Shown here in pieces: positions 44,301 to 54,913 of a stretch of 64,000 nucleotides of DNA (position 1 is the first letter of the stretch; each line of letters opens with the position of its first letter). Source of the stretch: Zhengitettix transpicula (lineage: Eukaryota; Arthropoda; Insecta; Orthoptera; Tetrigidae). The stretch lies in assembly GCA_037074705.1 (NCBI GenBank), contig JAYJMR010000084.1, forward strand, positions 48,917-112,916, in the 5' to 3' direction. Under the pieces are notes generated by a model. That model had not been told where the DNA came from. It was given only the letters and a program-made list of their open reading frames with translations, and did no database searches. The position numbers and the translations under genes are program-made.

Positions 44301-47300
44301 GAAATATTATGATATATTAATTAATATTAATAGATTAAGATTTTAGAAGTGCAGGTTTGACTAATTTTTATAAAGAACGAGTCATTTATTATGAAATAAG
44401 ACTTTGTTATTTGAAGATTCTTGGTTGGTGAAATTCCAAACTTGTCGTCGAAACGTCGAAATATTGGGACATATTAATTAATATTAATAGATTTATATTT
44501 TAGAAGTGCTGGTCTGAGTAATTTTTATAAAGAACGAGTCATTTATTATGAAATAAGACTTTGTTATTTGAAGATTCTTGGATGGTGAAATTCCAAACTT
44601 GTCGTCGAAACGTCGAAATATTGGGATATATTAATTAATATTAATAGATTAAGATTTTAGAAGTGCTGGTTTGAGTAATTTTTATAAAGAACGAGTCATT
44701 TATTATGAAATAAGACTTTGTTATTTGAAGATTCTTGGTTGGTGAAATTCCAAACTTGTCGTCGAAACGTCGAAATATTACGATATATTAATTAATATTA
44801 ATAGATTAAGATTTTAGAAGTGCAGGTTTGACTAATTTTTATAAAGAACGAGTCATTTATTATGAAATAAGACTTTGTTATTTGAAGATTCTTGGTTGGT
44901 GAAATTCCAAACTTGTCGTCGAAACGTCGAAATATTGGGACATATTAATTAATATTAATAGATTAAGATTTTAGAAGTGCTGGTTTGAGTAATTTTTATA
45001 AAGAACGAGTCATTTATTATGAAATAAGACTTTGTTATTTGAAGATTCTTGGTTGGTGAAATTCCAAACTTGTCGTCGAAACGTCGAAATATTACGATAT
45101 ATTAATTAATATTAATAGATTAAGATTTTAGAAGTGCAGGTTTGACTAATTTTTATAAAGAACGAGTCATTTATTATGAAATAAGACTTTGTTATTTTTA
45201 GTTTCTTGGTTTGTGAAATTCCAAACTTGTCGTGGAAACGTCGAAATATTGGGATATTTTTATTAATATTAATAGATTAAGATTTTAGAAGTGCAGGTTT
45301 GAGTAATTTTTATAAAGAACGAGTCACTTATTATGAAATAAGACTTTGTTTATTTTTAGTTTCTTGGTTGGTGAAATTCCAAACTTGTCGTCGAAACGTC
45401 GAAATATTATGATATAATAATTAATATTAATAGATTAAGATTTTAGAAGTGCAGGTTTGACTAATTTTTATAAAGAACGAGTCATTTATTATGAAATATG
45501 ACTTTGTTATTTGAAAATTCTTGGTTGGTGAAATTCCAAACTTGTCGTCGAAACGTCGAAATATTACGATATATTAATTAATATTAATAGATAAAGATTT
45601 TTGAAGTGCAGGTTTGAGTAATTTTTATGAAGAACGAGTCATTTATTATGAAATAAGACTTTGTTATTTTTAGATTCTTGGTTGGTGAAATTCCAAACTT
45701 GTCGTCGAAACGTCGAAATATTACGATATATTAATTATTATTAATAGATTAAGATTTTAGAAGTGCAGCTTTGACTAATTTTTATAAAGAACGAGTCATT
45801 TATTATGAAATAAGTCTTTGTTATTTGAAGATTCTTGGTTGGTGAAATTCCAAACTTGTCGTCGAAACGTCGAAATATTACGATATATTAATTAATATTA
45901 ATAGATTAAGATTTTAGAAGTGCAGGTTTGACTAATTTTTATAAAGAACGAGTCATTTATTATGAAATAAGACTTTGTTATTTGAAGATTCTTGGTTGGT
46001 GAAATTCCAAACTTGTCGTCGAAACGTCGAAATATTACGATATATTAATTAATATTAATAGATTAAGATTTAAGAAGTCCAGGTTTGAGTAATTTTTATA
46101 AAGAACGAGTCATTTATTATGAAATAAGACTTTGTTATTTATAGTTTCTTGGTTGGTGAAATTCCAAACTTGTCGTCGAAACGTCGAAATATTATGATAT
46201 ATTAATTAATATTAATAGATTAAGATTTTAGAAGTGCAGGTTTGAGTAATTTTCATAAAGAACGAGTCATTTATTATGAAATAAGACTTTGTTATTTGAA
46301 GATTCTTGGTTGGTGAAATTCCAAACTTGTCGTCGAAACGTCGAAATATTGGGACATATTAATTAATATTAATAGATTAATATTTTAGAAGTGCTGGTCT
46401 GAGTAATTTTTATAAAGAACGAGTCATTTATTATGAAATAAGACTTTGTTATATGAAGATTCTTGGTTGGTGAAATTCCAAACTTGTCGTCGAAACGTCG
46501 AAATATTGGGATATATTAATTAATATTAATAGATTAAGATTTTAGAAGTGCAGGTTTGACTAATTTTTATAAAGAACGAGTCATTTATTATGAAATAAGA
46601 CTTTGTTATTTGAAGATTCTTGGTTGGTGAAATTCCAAACTTGTCGTCGAAACGTCGAAATATTGGGACATATTAATTAATATTAATAGATTAAGATTTT
46701 AGAAGTGCTGGTTTGAGTAATTTTTATAAAGAACGAGTCATTTATTATGAAATAAGACTTTGTTATTTGAAGATTCTTGGTTGGTGAAATTCCAAACTTG
46801 TCGTCGAAACGTCGAAATATTGGGACATATTAATTAATATTACTAGATTAAGATTTTAGAAGTGCTGGTTTGAGTAATTTTTATAAAGAACGGGTCATTT
46901 ATTATGAAATAAGACTTTGTTATTTGAAGATTCTTGGTTGGTGAAATTCCAAACTTGTCGTCGAAACGTCGAAATATTACGATATATTAATTAATATTAA
47001 TAGATTAAGATTTTAGAAGTGCAGGTTTGACTAATTTTTATAAAGAACGAGTCATTTATTATGAAATAAGACTTTGTTATTTTTAGTTTCTTGGTTTGTG
47101 AAATTCCAAACTTGTCGTGGAAACGTCGAAATATTGGGATATTTTTATTAATATTAATAGATTAAGATTTTAGAAGTGCAGGTTTAGGTAATTTTTATAA
47201 AGAACGAGTCACTTATTATGAAATAAGACTTTGTTATTTGAAGATTCTTGGTTGGTGAAATTCCAAATTTGTCGTCGAAACGTCGAAATATTGGGACATA

Positions 47301-48875
47301 TTAATTAATATTAATAGATTAATATTTTAGAAGTGCTGGTCTGAGTAATTTTTATAAAGAACGAGTCATTTATTATGAAATAAGACTTTGTTATATGAAG
47401 ATTCTTGGTTGGTGAAATTCCAAACTTGTCGTCGAAACGTCGAAATATTGGGATATATTAATTAATATTAATAGATTAAGATTTTAGAAGTGCTGGTTTG
47501 AGTAATTTTTATAAAGAACGAGTCATTTATTATGAAATAAGACTTTGTTATTTGAAGATTCTTGGTTGGTGAAATTCCAAACTTGTCGTCGAAACGTCGA
47601 AATATTACGATATATTAATTAATATTAATAGATAAAGATTTTAGAAGTGCAGGTTTGACTAATTTTTATAAAGAACGAGTCATTTATTATGAAATAAGAC
47701 TTTGTTATTTGAAGATTCTTGGTTGGTGAAATTCCAAACTTGTCGTCGAAACGTCGAAATATTGGGACATATTAATTAATATTAATAGATTAAGATTTTA
47801 GAAGTGCTGGTTTGAGTAATTTTTATAAAGAACTAGTCATTTATTATGAAATAAGACTTTGTTATTTTTAGTTTCTTGGTTTGTGAAATTCCAAACTTGT
47901 CGTGGAAACGTCGAAATATTGGGATATTTTTATTAATATTAATAGATTAAGATTTTAGAAGTGCAGGTTTAGGTAATTTTTATAAAGAACGAGTCACTTA
48001 TTATGAAATAAGACTTTGTTTATTTTTAGTTTCTTGGTTGGTGAAATTCCAAACTTGTCGTCGAAACGTCGAAATATTATGATATATTAATTAATATTAA
48101 TAGATTAAGATTTTAGAAGTGCAGGTTTGACTAATTTTTATAAAGAACGAGTCATTTATTATGAAATAAGACTTTGTTATTTTTAGTTTCTTGGTTTGTG
48201 AAATTCCAAACTTGTCGTCGAAACGTCGAAATATTGGGACATATTAATTAATATTAATAGATTAAGATTTTAGAAGTGCTGGTTTGAGTAATTTTTATAA
48301 AGAACGAGTCATTTATTATGAAATAAGACTTTGTTATTTGAAGATTCTTGGTTGGTGAAATTCCAAACTTGTCGTCGAAACGTCGAAATATTGGGACATA
48401 TTAATTAATATTAATAGATTATGATTTTAGAAGTGCTGGTTTGAGTAATTTTTATAAAGAACGAGTCATTTATTATGAAATAAGACTTTGTTATTTGAAG
48501 ATTCTTGGTTGGTGAAATTCCAAACTTGTCGTCGAAACGTCGAAATATTATGATATATTAATTAATATTAATAGATTAAGATTTTAGAAGTGCAGGTTTT
48601 AGTAATTTTTATAAAGAACGTGTCATTTATTATGAAATAAGACTTTGTTATTTGAAGATTCTTGGTTGGTGAAATTCTTAACTTGTCGTCGAAACGTCGA
48701 AATATTGGGACATATTAATTAATATTAATAGATTAAGATTTTAGAAGTGCTGGTTTGAGTAATTTTTATAAAGAACGAGTCATTTATTATGAAATAAGAC
48801 TTTGTTATTTGAAGATTCTTGGTTGGTGAAATTCCAAACTTGTCGACGAAACGTCGAAATATTATCATATATTAA

Positions 48876-48894
48876 TCTTATAAATAAAAAAGAG
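48876..48894 (+). other. Helitron 5' terminus, copy 1
   Basis: TCTTATAAATAAAAAAGAG, preceded by A in the satellite. The same 5' end recurs at 53412 (copy 2) and at 54843 (inside copy 2), with a mutated form at 51272 where TC reads TT. TC is the known Helitron 5' dinucleotide. Confidence 0.85.
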
Positions 48895-48974
48895 TGTATG
48901 TATGTTTGTATGTTTGTTTGTATGTTTGTTTGTATGTTTGTTTGTTTGTTTGTATGTTTGTATATTTGTATGTT
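48895..48974 (+). repeat. Microsatellite TGTATG/TTTG, block 1
   Basis: Tetranucleotide-based run of TATG, TTTG and a few TATT units directly behind the Helitron 5' end. Equivalent blocks follow every 5'-end copy, so the microsatellite is part of the element. Confidence 0.9.
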
Positions 48975-48979
48975 CGTTA

Positions 48980-49819
48980 TACAAATCTACACCGTTAGAG
49001 CAAATTTCACCAAATTTCGTACACGTGTTCTTTACGACCAGGAAACAAACACTGTTGGGGTGAGAATTGTCTACCACCCCTAGAAGCGGGGGTGCACGGG
49101 GGTTGAAATATTTAAACATGCTAAAAAAGTCGATATTTTAGTCGGATAATAATTTTTAGGGGTCCAAGATATTGATGGTGTTTCTACCGATGTTTTCTGA
49201 ATATAATTTTCATCCCCTACACCCTGGGAAAAGGGCACCCTTAGAGTTTGGGGTGGAGAATACAAATCTATACCGGTGGATCAAATTTCACCAAATTTCG
49301 TACACGTGTTCTTTGCGACCAGGAAAACAACACTGTCGGGGTGAGACGCGCCTACCACCCCCAGAAGCGGGGGTGGACGGGGGTGGAAATATTTGAACAT
49401 GCTAAAACAGTCGATATTTCAGTCGGATAAATATTTTTAGGGGTCAAAGGTATTTATAGTCTTTCCACTAATGATATCTGAATATAATTTTCAACCTCTA
49501 CACCCTGGGGAAAGAGCACCCCTAGCGTTTGGGGTGTAGAGTACAAATATACACCGCTGGAACAAATTTCACCACATTTCGTACACGTGTTCTTTACGAC
49601 CAGGAAACAAACACCGTCGGGGTGAGACGCGTCTACCAACCCCAGAAGCGGGGGTGGACGGGGGTTGAAATACTTAAACATGCTAAAACAGCAGGTATTA
49701 GATTTGGATAAATATTTTCGGGGTCAAAGATATTGATTGTGTTTCTACCGATGTTATCTGAATATAATATTCATCTCCTACGCCCTGGGAAAAGGACACC
49801 CTTAGGGTTTGGGGTGGAG
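48980..49819 (+). repeat. 281-bp A modules, array of three (copy 1)
   Basis: Units start with TACAAAT at 48980, 49261 and 49542, exactly 281 bp apart. Landmarks in order: TACAAATCTACACCG; TTTCACCAAATTTCGTACAC; a hairpin CCACCCCC/GGGGGTGG around AGAAGC (49355-49376 in unit 2); AAACATGCTAAAA; TTTCTACCGATGTT or a variant; ATAATTTTCA; a second weaker hairpin (CACCC..GGGTG) and GGGGTGGAGA. 281 is not a multiple of 3, so no frame can run through successive units. Confidence 0.92.
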
Positions 49820-50018
49820 TTGCTTTACAGAAAAATAACGCGAATACAACCGAGTTTGGAGTCAAATCGAAGGTTATGGATGTCAGTGAGTTTACTTCGG
49901 ATAAATATTTTTAATTGCCCATTTAACCCGAAAGGGTGGGGGTTGGAAGGGAAGATAAATAGTCAGTTCTTGCGCGTTCTTGGAGGAGAATTACGTGAAT
50001 ACTATTTCAACGGGTGTT
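49820..50018 (+). repeat. B segment of copy 1, first
   Basis: Starts TTGCTTTACAG, AATAACGCGAATACAACCG and continues through GAGTCAAATCGAAGGTTATGG and AACCCGAAAGGGTGGGGG. Repeated at 50829 and in copy 2 at 54340. It shares landmarks with the E segments (TTACA, ACAACCGAG, TCAAATCGAAGG, ATGGATGTC), so it is a diverged relative of them. Confidence 0.8.
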
Positions 50019-50404
50019 GTTGAAAATATAAATCCCTTTAGACATTAGTGGTGAGCTTGCTTAGGGCTGGGGGTGAGAATTGTCTATTATTCTAAAACTG
50101 CCAAAATATTATGTGTTTATGGGTAAACTAGATTGATAGTGTTTCTACCGATGTGATATGAGTAAAAATTCAACCCTTTCCACCACGGGAAAGTAGCAGA
50201 TTTAGGGGTGGGTTGAAAATATAAATCCCTTTAGACATTAGTGGTGAGCTTGCTTAGGGCTGGGGGTGAGAATTGTCTATTATTCTAAAACTGCCAAAAT
50301 ATTATGTGTTTATGGGTAAACTAGATTGATAGTGTTTCTACCGATGTGATATGAGTAAAAATTCAACCCTTTCCACCACGGGAAAGTAGCAGATTTAGGG
50401 GTGG
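50019..50404 (+). repeat. C segment, 193-bp tandem duplication
   Basis: TTGAAAATATAAATCCC, TTAGGGCTGGGGGTGAG, ATTATGTGTTTATGGG and CCACGGGAAAGTAGCAG occur twice, with TGAAAATATA at 50021 and TGAAAATATA again at 50214 (period 193). The two copies look nearly identical, so this duplication is recent. The other C segments in the insertion are single. Confidence 0.88.
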
Positions 50405-50550
50405 TGTTGTTCATACTATTTTAATCGATGTTGTTTCCATTAATAACGACGTTTAGTCAAAAATAAAAGTGTTTCAGAACCATTGCTTTTTATACTCTTT
50501 TAAAAAGCTTTTATATCTTATGTTTTTTTTTTATATTTGTATGTTAGTTA
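50405..50550 (+). repeat. D segment and eroded 5'/microsatellite block
   Basis: TTGTTCATACTATTTTAA, TTAATAACGACGTTTAG, AAAAAGCTTTTATATCTTATG and a T-run, then TATATTTGTATGTTAG before the A module at 50551. The corresponding place in copy 2 (54735-54913) has an intact TCTTATAAATAAA and microsatellite, so this one is an eroded version. Confidence 0.7.
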
Positions 50551-50828
50551 TACAAATCTACACCGGTAGAGCAAATTTCACCACATTTCGTACACGGGTT
50601 CTTTGCGACCAGGAAAACAACACTGTCGGGTGAGACGCGTCTACCAACCCTAGAAGCGGGGGTGGACGGGGGTTGAAATACTTAAACATGCTGAAACTGC
50701 AGGTATTAGATTTGGATAAATATTTTCGGGGTCAAAGATATTGATTGTGTTTCTACCGATGTTATCTGAATATAATATTCATCTCCTACGCCCTGGGAAA
50801 AGGGCACCCTTAGGGTTTGGGGTGGAGT
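50551..50828 (+). repeat. 281-bp A module, single (copy 1)
   Basis: One A unit from TACAAATCTACACCGG to GGGGTGGAG, a few bases short of 281. Followed by B as in the other arrays, which shows the block A-B-C-D was duplicated as a whole. Confidence 0.88.
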
Positions 50829-51271
50829 TGCTTTACAGAAAAATAACGCGAATACAACCGAGTTTGGAGTCAAATCGAAGGTTATGGATGTCAGTGAGTT
50901 TACTTCGGATAAATATTTTTAATTGCCGATTTAACCCGAAAGGGTGGGTGTTGGAAGGGAAGATAAATAGTCAGTTCTTGCTCGTTCTTGGAGGAGAAAT
51001 ACGTGAATAGTATTTCAACAGATGTTGTTATAAAGATAAATCCCTTGAGACATTACTGGTGAGCTTGGTTAGGGCTGGGCGTGAGAATTGTCTATTATTC
51101 TAAAACTGCCAAAATGTTATGTGTTTATGGGTAAACTAGATTTATAGTGTGTCTACCGATGTGATATGAGTAAAAATTCAACCCTTTCCACCACGGGAAA
51201 GTAGCAGATTAAGGGGTGGTGTTGTTCATACTATTTTAACCGATGTTGTTTCCATTAATAACGACGTTTAA
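50829..51271 (+). repeat. B-C-D segments, second set of copy 1
   Basis: B (50829 to about 51016), C (about 51017-51222) and the start of D, ending at GACGTTTA, where it meets the mutated 5'-end copy at 51272. Very similar to 49820-50460, with C in one copy only. Confidence 0.8.
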
Positions 51272-51290
51272 TTTTATAAATAAAAATGAG
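51272..51290 (+). other. Mutated internal Helitron 5'-end copy
   Basis: TTTTATAAATAAAAATGAG aligns base for base with the terminal TCTTATAAATAAAAAAGAG with TC changed to TT, and leads into microsatellite and A modules. It marks another internal duplication boundary, abutting the D segment at GACGTTTA. Confidence 0.7.
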
Positions 51291-51366
51291 TGTATGTATG
51301 TATGTATGTTTGTATGTTTGTATATTTGTATGTTTGTATATTTGTATGTTTGTATATTTGTATGTT
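51291..51366 (+). repeat. Microsatellite TGTATG/TATTTG, internal block of copy 1
   Basis: Run of TATG, TTTG and TATATTTG units between the mutated 5'-end copy and the A module at 51372. Open frames across it give low-complexity peptides and are not genes. Confidence 0.9.
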
Positions 51367-51371
51367 CGTTA

Positions 51372-51910
51372 TACAAATCTACACCGCTGGAGAAAATTTC
51401 ACCAAATTTCGTACACGTGTTCTTTGCGACCAGGAAACAAACACTGTCGGGGTGAGACGCGTCTACCACCCCCAGAAGCGGGGGTTAACGGGGGTGGACG
51501 GGGGTGGAAATATTTAAACATGCTAAAACAGTCGATATTTCAGTCGGACAAATATGTTTAGGGGTCAAAGATATTTATAGTGTTTCCACTGATGATATCT
51601 GAATATAATTTTCAACCTCTACACCCTGGGGAAAGAGCACCCCTAGCGTTTGGGGTGGAGAATACAAATCTATACCGGTGGATCAAATTTCACCAAATTT
51701 CGTACACGTGTTCTTTGCGACCAGGAAACAAACACTGTCGGGGTGAGACGCGTCTACCACCTCCAGAATCGGGGGCGGACGGGGGTTGAAATATTTAAAC
51801 ATGCTAAAACAGTCGATATTTCAGTCGGATAAATATTTTTAGGGGTCACAGATATTGATAGTGTTTCTACCGACAGTTGGGGTGAGACGCGTCTACCATC
51901 CCCAGAAGCG
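51372..51910 (+). repeat. A modules (two, plus a broken third), copy 1
   Basis: Units start at 51372 and 51663 (291 bp; the first has about 10 extra bases from a repeated GGGGGTGGAC-like piece near 51484-51505). The second stops at TTTCTACCGAC and jumps directly to GTTGGGGTGAGACGCG (about 51872) of another A unit, then to E sequence at about 51910 (AAGCGGGTCGGGATTATC). Two deletion or recombination joints therefore lie within about 40 bp. Confidence 0.85.
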
Positions 51911-53411
51911 GGTCGGGATTATCAGTAGAGCATTTTTAGGTGTTGGGTGGAGGAAAGCTGCAATAAAATAACGCGAATACAACCGAGATTGGAGTAAAAT
52001 CCAAGGTTATGGATGTTGTCCAGTTCAATTATAGCATCAAATTTCCCATTTAGCCCCGAGAGGCGGGAGTGGATGGGATGGAAATTTTCTAACATATTAA
52101 ATCATCGATATTAGCGTGGAATAAATAAATGCCGGGACCATTGACGTTGATAGTATTTCTACCGATGTTGTTTGTAGGCATGATAGGGGTGGGGCTGGAG
52201 GGGATTTCCTAGAAAACAACGGGAAAACAACCGAGATTCGAGTCAAATCGAAGGTAATGGATGTCCCTGAATTTATTTATGACAATCTGGACAACGCGCG
52301 GGTATCGGCTGGGTTGGGATGAGTTGACCGGCTGTGTTTTGCGTCGATTAAATATATTTCGGGATGAATTACATTAATAAGATTTCCCTACATGTTCTCT
52401 GTGTATAATTTCAACCCCTTTCGGACTCATAAGGGTGTACATTTAAGGATGGGCGTGAAGTAGCATTACATAAAAAGAAACCAGAAACTGTCGGGATTGT
52501 CACTGAGTTTAATTAATTTCCTTAAAAATAACGGGAAAACAACCGAGATTCGAGTCAAATCGAAGGTAATGGATGTCCCTGAATTTATTTATGACAATCT
52601 GGACAACGCGCGGGTATCGGCTGGGTTGGGATGAGTTGACCGGCTGTTTTTTGCGTCGATTAAATATATTTCGGGATGAATTAGATTAATAAAATTTCCC
52701 TACATGTTCTCTGTGAATAATTTCAACCCCTTTCGGACTCATAAGGGTGCACCCTTAAGGGTGGGCGTGAAGTAGCATTACATAAAAAGAAACCAGAAAC
52801 TATCGGGATTGTCACTGATTTTAATTATGACATTAAACTTGACCGTTTAAGTCCCCGAAGCGGGAGTGGTCGGGGGTGAAAAATTTCAAACATGTTAAAC
52901 GGTCGATAATTATTTCCTGGGGTTAATTACTTTGAAAGTATTTATACCGATGTTGTTTGTGTATAATTTAACCCCTGTGAGGGGAGCAAGCTTAGGGGTG
53001 GGGTGGAGGTACGTTAAATAAAATCCCGCAAAAACAATCGAGATTCGAATCAATTCAGAGACTATGAATGTCGCTGAATCTAAGTGTGACAACCTGGGAA
53101 ACGCGACGGGTTTGGGTGGTGTTGGGCGGGGGAATAAATTTTCAGACAATGTAATCGGCCGATTTTTGCGTGGAATACATTGTTTTTCATTATCGCATAT
53201 TTGTGGGGGTGGTCATCTTCTAACATGTAAAAACTGGCGATATATTTAGTCAATGACTTCATCCCCCTTCGGCATGGGCGGGGAGGTGAACACATTTAGG
53301 GATAGGGTTCGAGGAGCTTTACATAAAAATAGCGCAAAAGTAACCAAAATTGGAGTCTTATGGATGGTTATAGATAAATGACATCTCGGGCAACGCCGGG
53401 CACCCAGCTAG
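51911..53411 (+). repeat. E modules and 3' part of copy 1
   Basis: Diverged units of about 300 bp with recurring landmarks: ACAACCGAGATT, GAGTCAAATC, ATGGATGTC, GGGAGTGG, AACATGTTAAA, ACCGATGTTGTTTG, TAATTTCAACCCCTTTC and GTGCACCCTTAAGGGTG. One clear tandem pair has an offset of 312 bp (GGGAAAACAACCGAG at 52221 and 52533). Ends with the Helitron 3' terminus. No coding potential is seen. Confidence 0.82.
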
Positions 53412-53415
53412 TCTT
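53408..53415 (+). other. Helitron-Helitron junction CTAG|TCTT
   Basis: The 3' CTAG of copy 1 (53408-53411) touches the 5' TC of copy 2 (53412) with no satellite or filler between. An independent insertion would be expected between A and T, but the base before TC here is the terminal G of copy 1, so read-through rolling-circle replication or a recombination event fits better. Confidence 0.85.
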
Positions 53416-53430
53416 ATAAATAAAAAAGAG

Positions 53431-53494
53431 TGTATGTATGTTTGTTTGTATGTTTGTGTGTTTGTATGTTTGTATATTTGTATATTTGTATGTT
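53431..53494 (+). repeat. Microsatellite TGTATG/TTTG, 5' block of copy 2
   Basis: Same type as at 48895, shorter, between the 5' end at 53412 and the A module at 53500. Confidence 0.9.
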
Positions 53495-53499
53495 CGTTA

Positions 53500-54339
53500 T
53501 ACAAATCTACACCGGTAGAGCAAATTTCACTAAATTTCGTACACGTGTTCCTTACGACCAGGAAACAAACACTGTCGGGGTGAGACATGTCTACCACCCC
53601 CAGAAGCGGGGGTGGACGGGGGTTGAAATATTTAAACATGCTAAAACAGCCGATATTTTAGTCGGATAATAATTTTTAGGGGTCCAAGATATTGATAGTG
53701 TTTCTACCAATGTTTTCTGAATATAATTTTCATCCCCTACACCCTGCGAAAAGGGCACCCTTAGGGTTTGTGGTGGAGAATACAAATCTATACCGGTGGA
53801 TCAAATTTCACCAAATATCGTACACGTGTTCTTTGCGACCAGGAAAACAACACTGTCGGGGTGAGACGCGCCTACCACCCCCAGAAGCGGGGGTGGACGG
53901 GGGTGGAAATATTTGAACATGCTAAAACAGTCGATATTTCAGTCGGATCAATATTTTTAGGGGTCAAAGATATTTATAGTCTTTCCACTGATGATATCTG
54001 AATATAATTTACAACCGCTGCACCCTGGGGAAAGAGCACCCGTAGCGTTTGGGGTGGAGAATACAAATCTTCACCGCTGTAGCAAATTTCACCAAATTTC
54101 GTACACGGGTTCTTTGCGACCAGGAAAACAACATTGTCGGGGTGAGACGCGTCTACCAACCCCAGAAGCGGGGGTGGACGGGGGTTGAAATACTTAAACA
54201 TGCTAAAACAGCAGGTATTAGATTTTGATAAATATTTTTGGGGTCAAAGATATTTATAGTGTTTCTACCGATGTTATCTGAATATAATATTCATCTCCTA
54301 CGCACTGGGAAAAGGGCACCCTTAGGGATTGGGGTAGAG
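53500..54339 (+). repeat. 281-bp A modules, array of three (copy 2)
   Basis: TACAAATCT at 53500, 53781 and 54062, each 281 bp apart. Matches 48980-49819 of copy 1 closely throughout and carries the same CCACCCCC/GGGGGTGG hairpin in most units. Confidence 0.9.
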
Positions 54340-54842
54340 TTGCTTTACAGAAAAATAACGCTAATACAACCGAGTTTGGAGTCAAATCGAAGGTTATGGA
54401 TGTCAGTGAGTTTACTTCGGATAAATATTTTTAATTGTCCATTTAACCCGAAAGGGTGGGGGTTGGAAGGGAAGATAAATAGTCAGTTCTTGCGCGTTCT
54501 TGGAGGAGAATTACGTGAATACTATTTCAACGGGTGTTGTTGAAAATATAAATCCCTTTAGATATTAGTGGTGAGCTTGCTTAGGGCTGGGGTTGAGAAT
54601 TGTCTATTACTCTAAAACTGCGAAAATGTTATGTGTTTATGGGAAAACTAGATTGATAGTGTTTCTACCGATGTGATATGAGTAAAAATTCAACCCTTTC
54701 CACCACGGGAAAGTAGCAGATTTAGGGGTGGTGCTGTTCATACTATTTTAACCGATGTTGTTTCCATTAATAACGACGTTTAGTCAAAAATAAAAGTGTT
54801 TCAGAACCATTGCTTTTTATACTCTTTTAAAAAGTTTTTATA
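54340..54842 (+). repeat. B-C-D segments of copy 2
   Basis: B (54340 to about 54537), single C (about 54538-54730) and D to AAAAAGTTTTTATA, ending at the internal 5'-end copy. Copy 1 has C twice at the matching place. Confidence 0.8.
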
Positions 54843-54861
54843 TCTTATAAATAAAAAAGAG
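54843..54861 (+). other. Internal copy of the Helitron 5' end
   Basis: TCTTATAAATAAAAAAGAG preceded by A, inside copy 2, followed by microsatellite and A modules as at a true 5' end, but with no CTAG end before it. It may be the start of a nested insertion that lost or shares its 3' end, or part of a large internal duplication [5' block + A + B + C + D]. The element-1 counterpart (50505-50550) has a related but eroded sequence. Confidence 0.7.
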
Positions 54862-54909
54862 TGTATGTATGTTTGTATGTTTGTTTGTATGTTTGTATAT
54901 TTGTATGTT
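54862..54909 (+). repeat. Microsatellite TGTATG/TTTG, internal block of copy 2
   Basis: Follows the internal 5'-end copy at 54843 and leads into the A module at 54914. The shortest of the four clear blocks. Confidence 0.88.
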
Positions 54910-54913
54910 CGTT

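Larger units (their letters stand above)
1..48875 (+). repeat. 157-bp satellite array, left block (about 311 monomers)
   Basis: Head-to-tail copies of one AT-rich unit. Starts of ATATTACG at 1, 158 and 315 fix the period at 157 bp. One consensus unit has 41 G+C of 157. Numbering the unit from ATATTA: positions 11-24 are a perfect palindrome (ATATTAATTAATAT); 17-28 a second one (ATTAATATTAAT); 91-109 an inverted repeat AAATAA/TTATTT with 7-nt spacer; 122-136 TTGG/CCAA; and 143-158 a tandem direct repeat of CGTCGAAA. Main variable sites are 6-8 (ACG, GGG, ATG, ATC, CCG), 29-30, 50 (GCA/GCT), 65 (T/C), 77-78 (GAGTC, GAATC, GTATC), 90 (ATTATG/ATTATT) and 110-111 (GAAG, ATAG, TTAG). No monomer carries an open frame of 60 codons or more. 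The family name is not recognised; a centromeric role is inference only. Confidence 0.98.
48876..53411 (+). mobile_element. Helitron copy 1 (4,536 bp)
   Basis: Runs from TC at 48876 to CTAG at 53408-53411. Order of parts: 5' end; TGTATGTTTG-type microsatellite; three 281-bp A modules (48980, 49261, 49542); B segment; C segment twice (193-bp duplication); D segment; a degenerate microsatellite; one A module (50551); B, C, D; a second 5'-end-like block (51272); microsatellite; two A modules (51372, 51663) and a broken third; then E modules to the 3' end. It differs from copy 2 in module number and scattered substitutions, so the two are not fresh identical duplicates. Confidence 0.83.

Noticed and set aside
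1..48875. CRISPR-like array of direct repeats
   Set aside because: The full 157-bp unit repeats with no unique spacers, and the unit is several times longer than a CRISPR repeat.
48895..48974. Telomere-like repeat
   Set aside because: The run is TATG/TTTG-based, short, and fixed to the Helitron 5' end at several internal places; it shows no TTAGG or TTAGGG-type periodicity.
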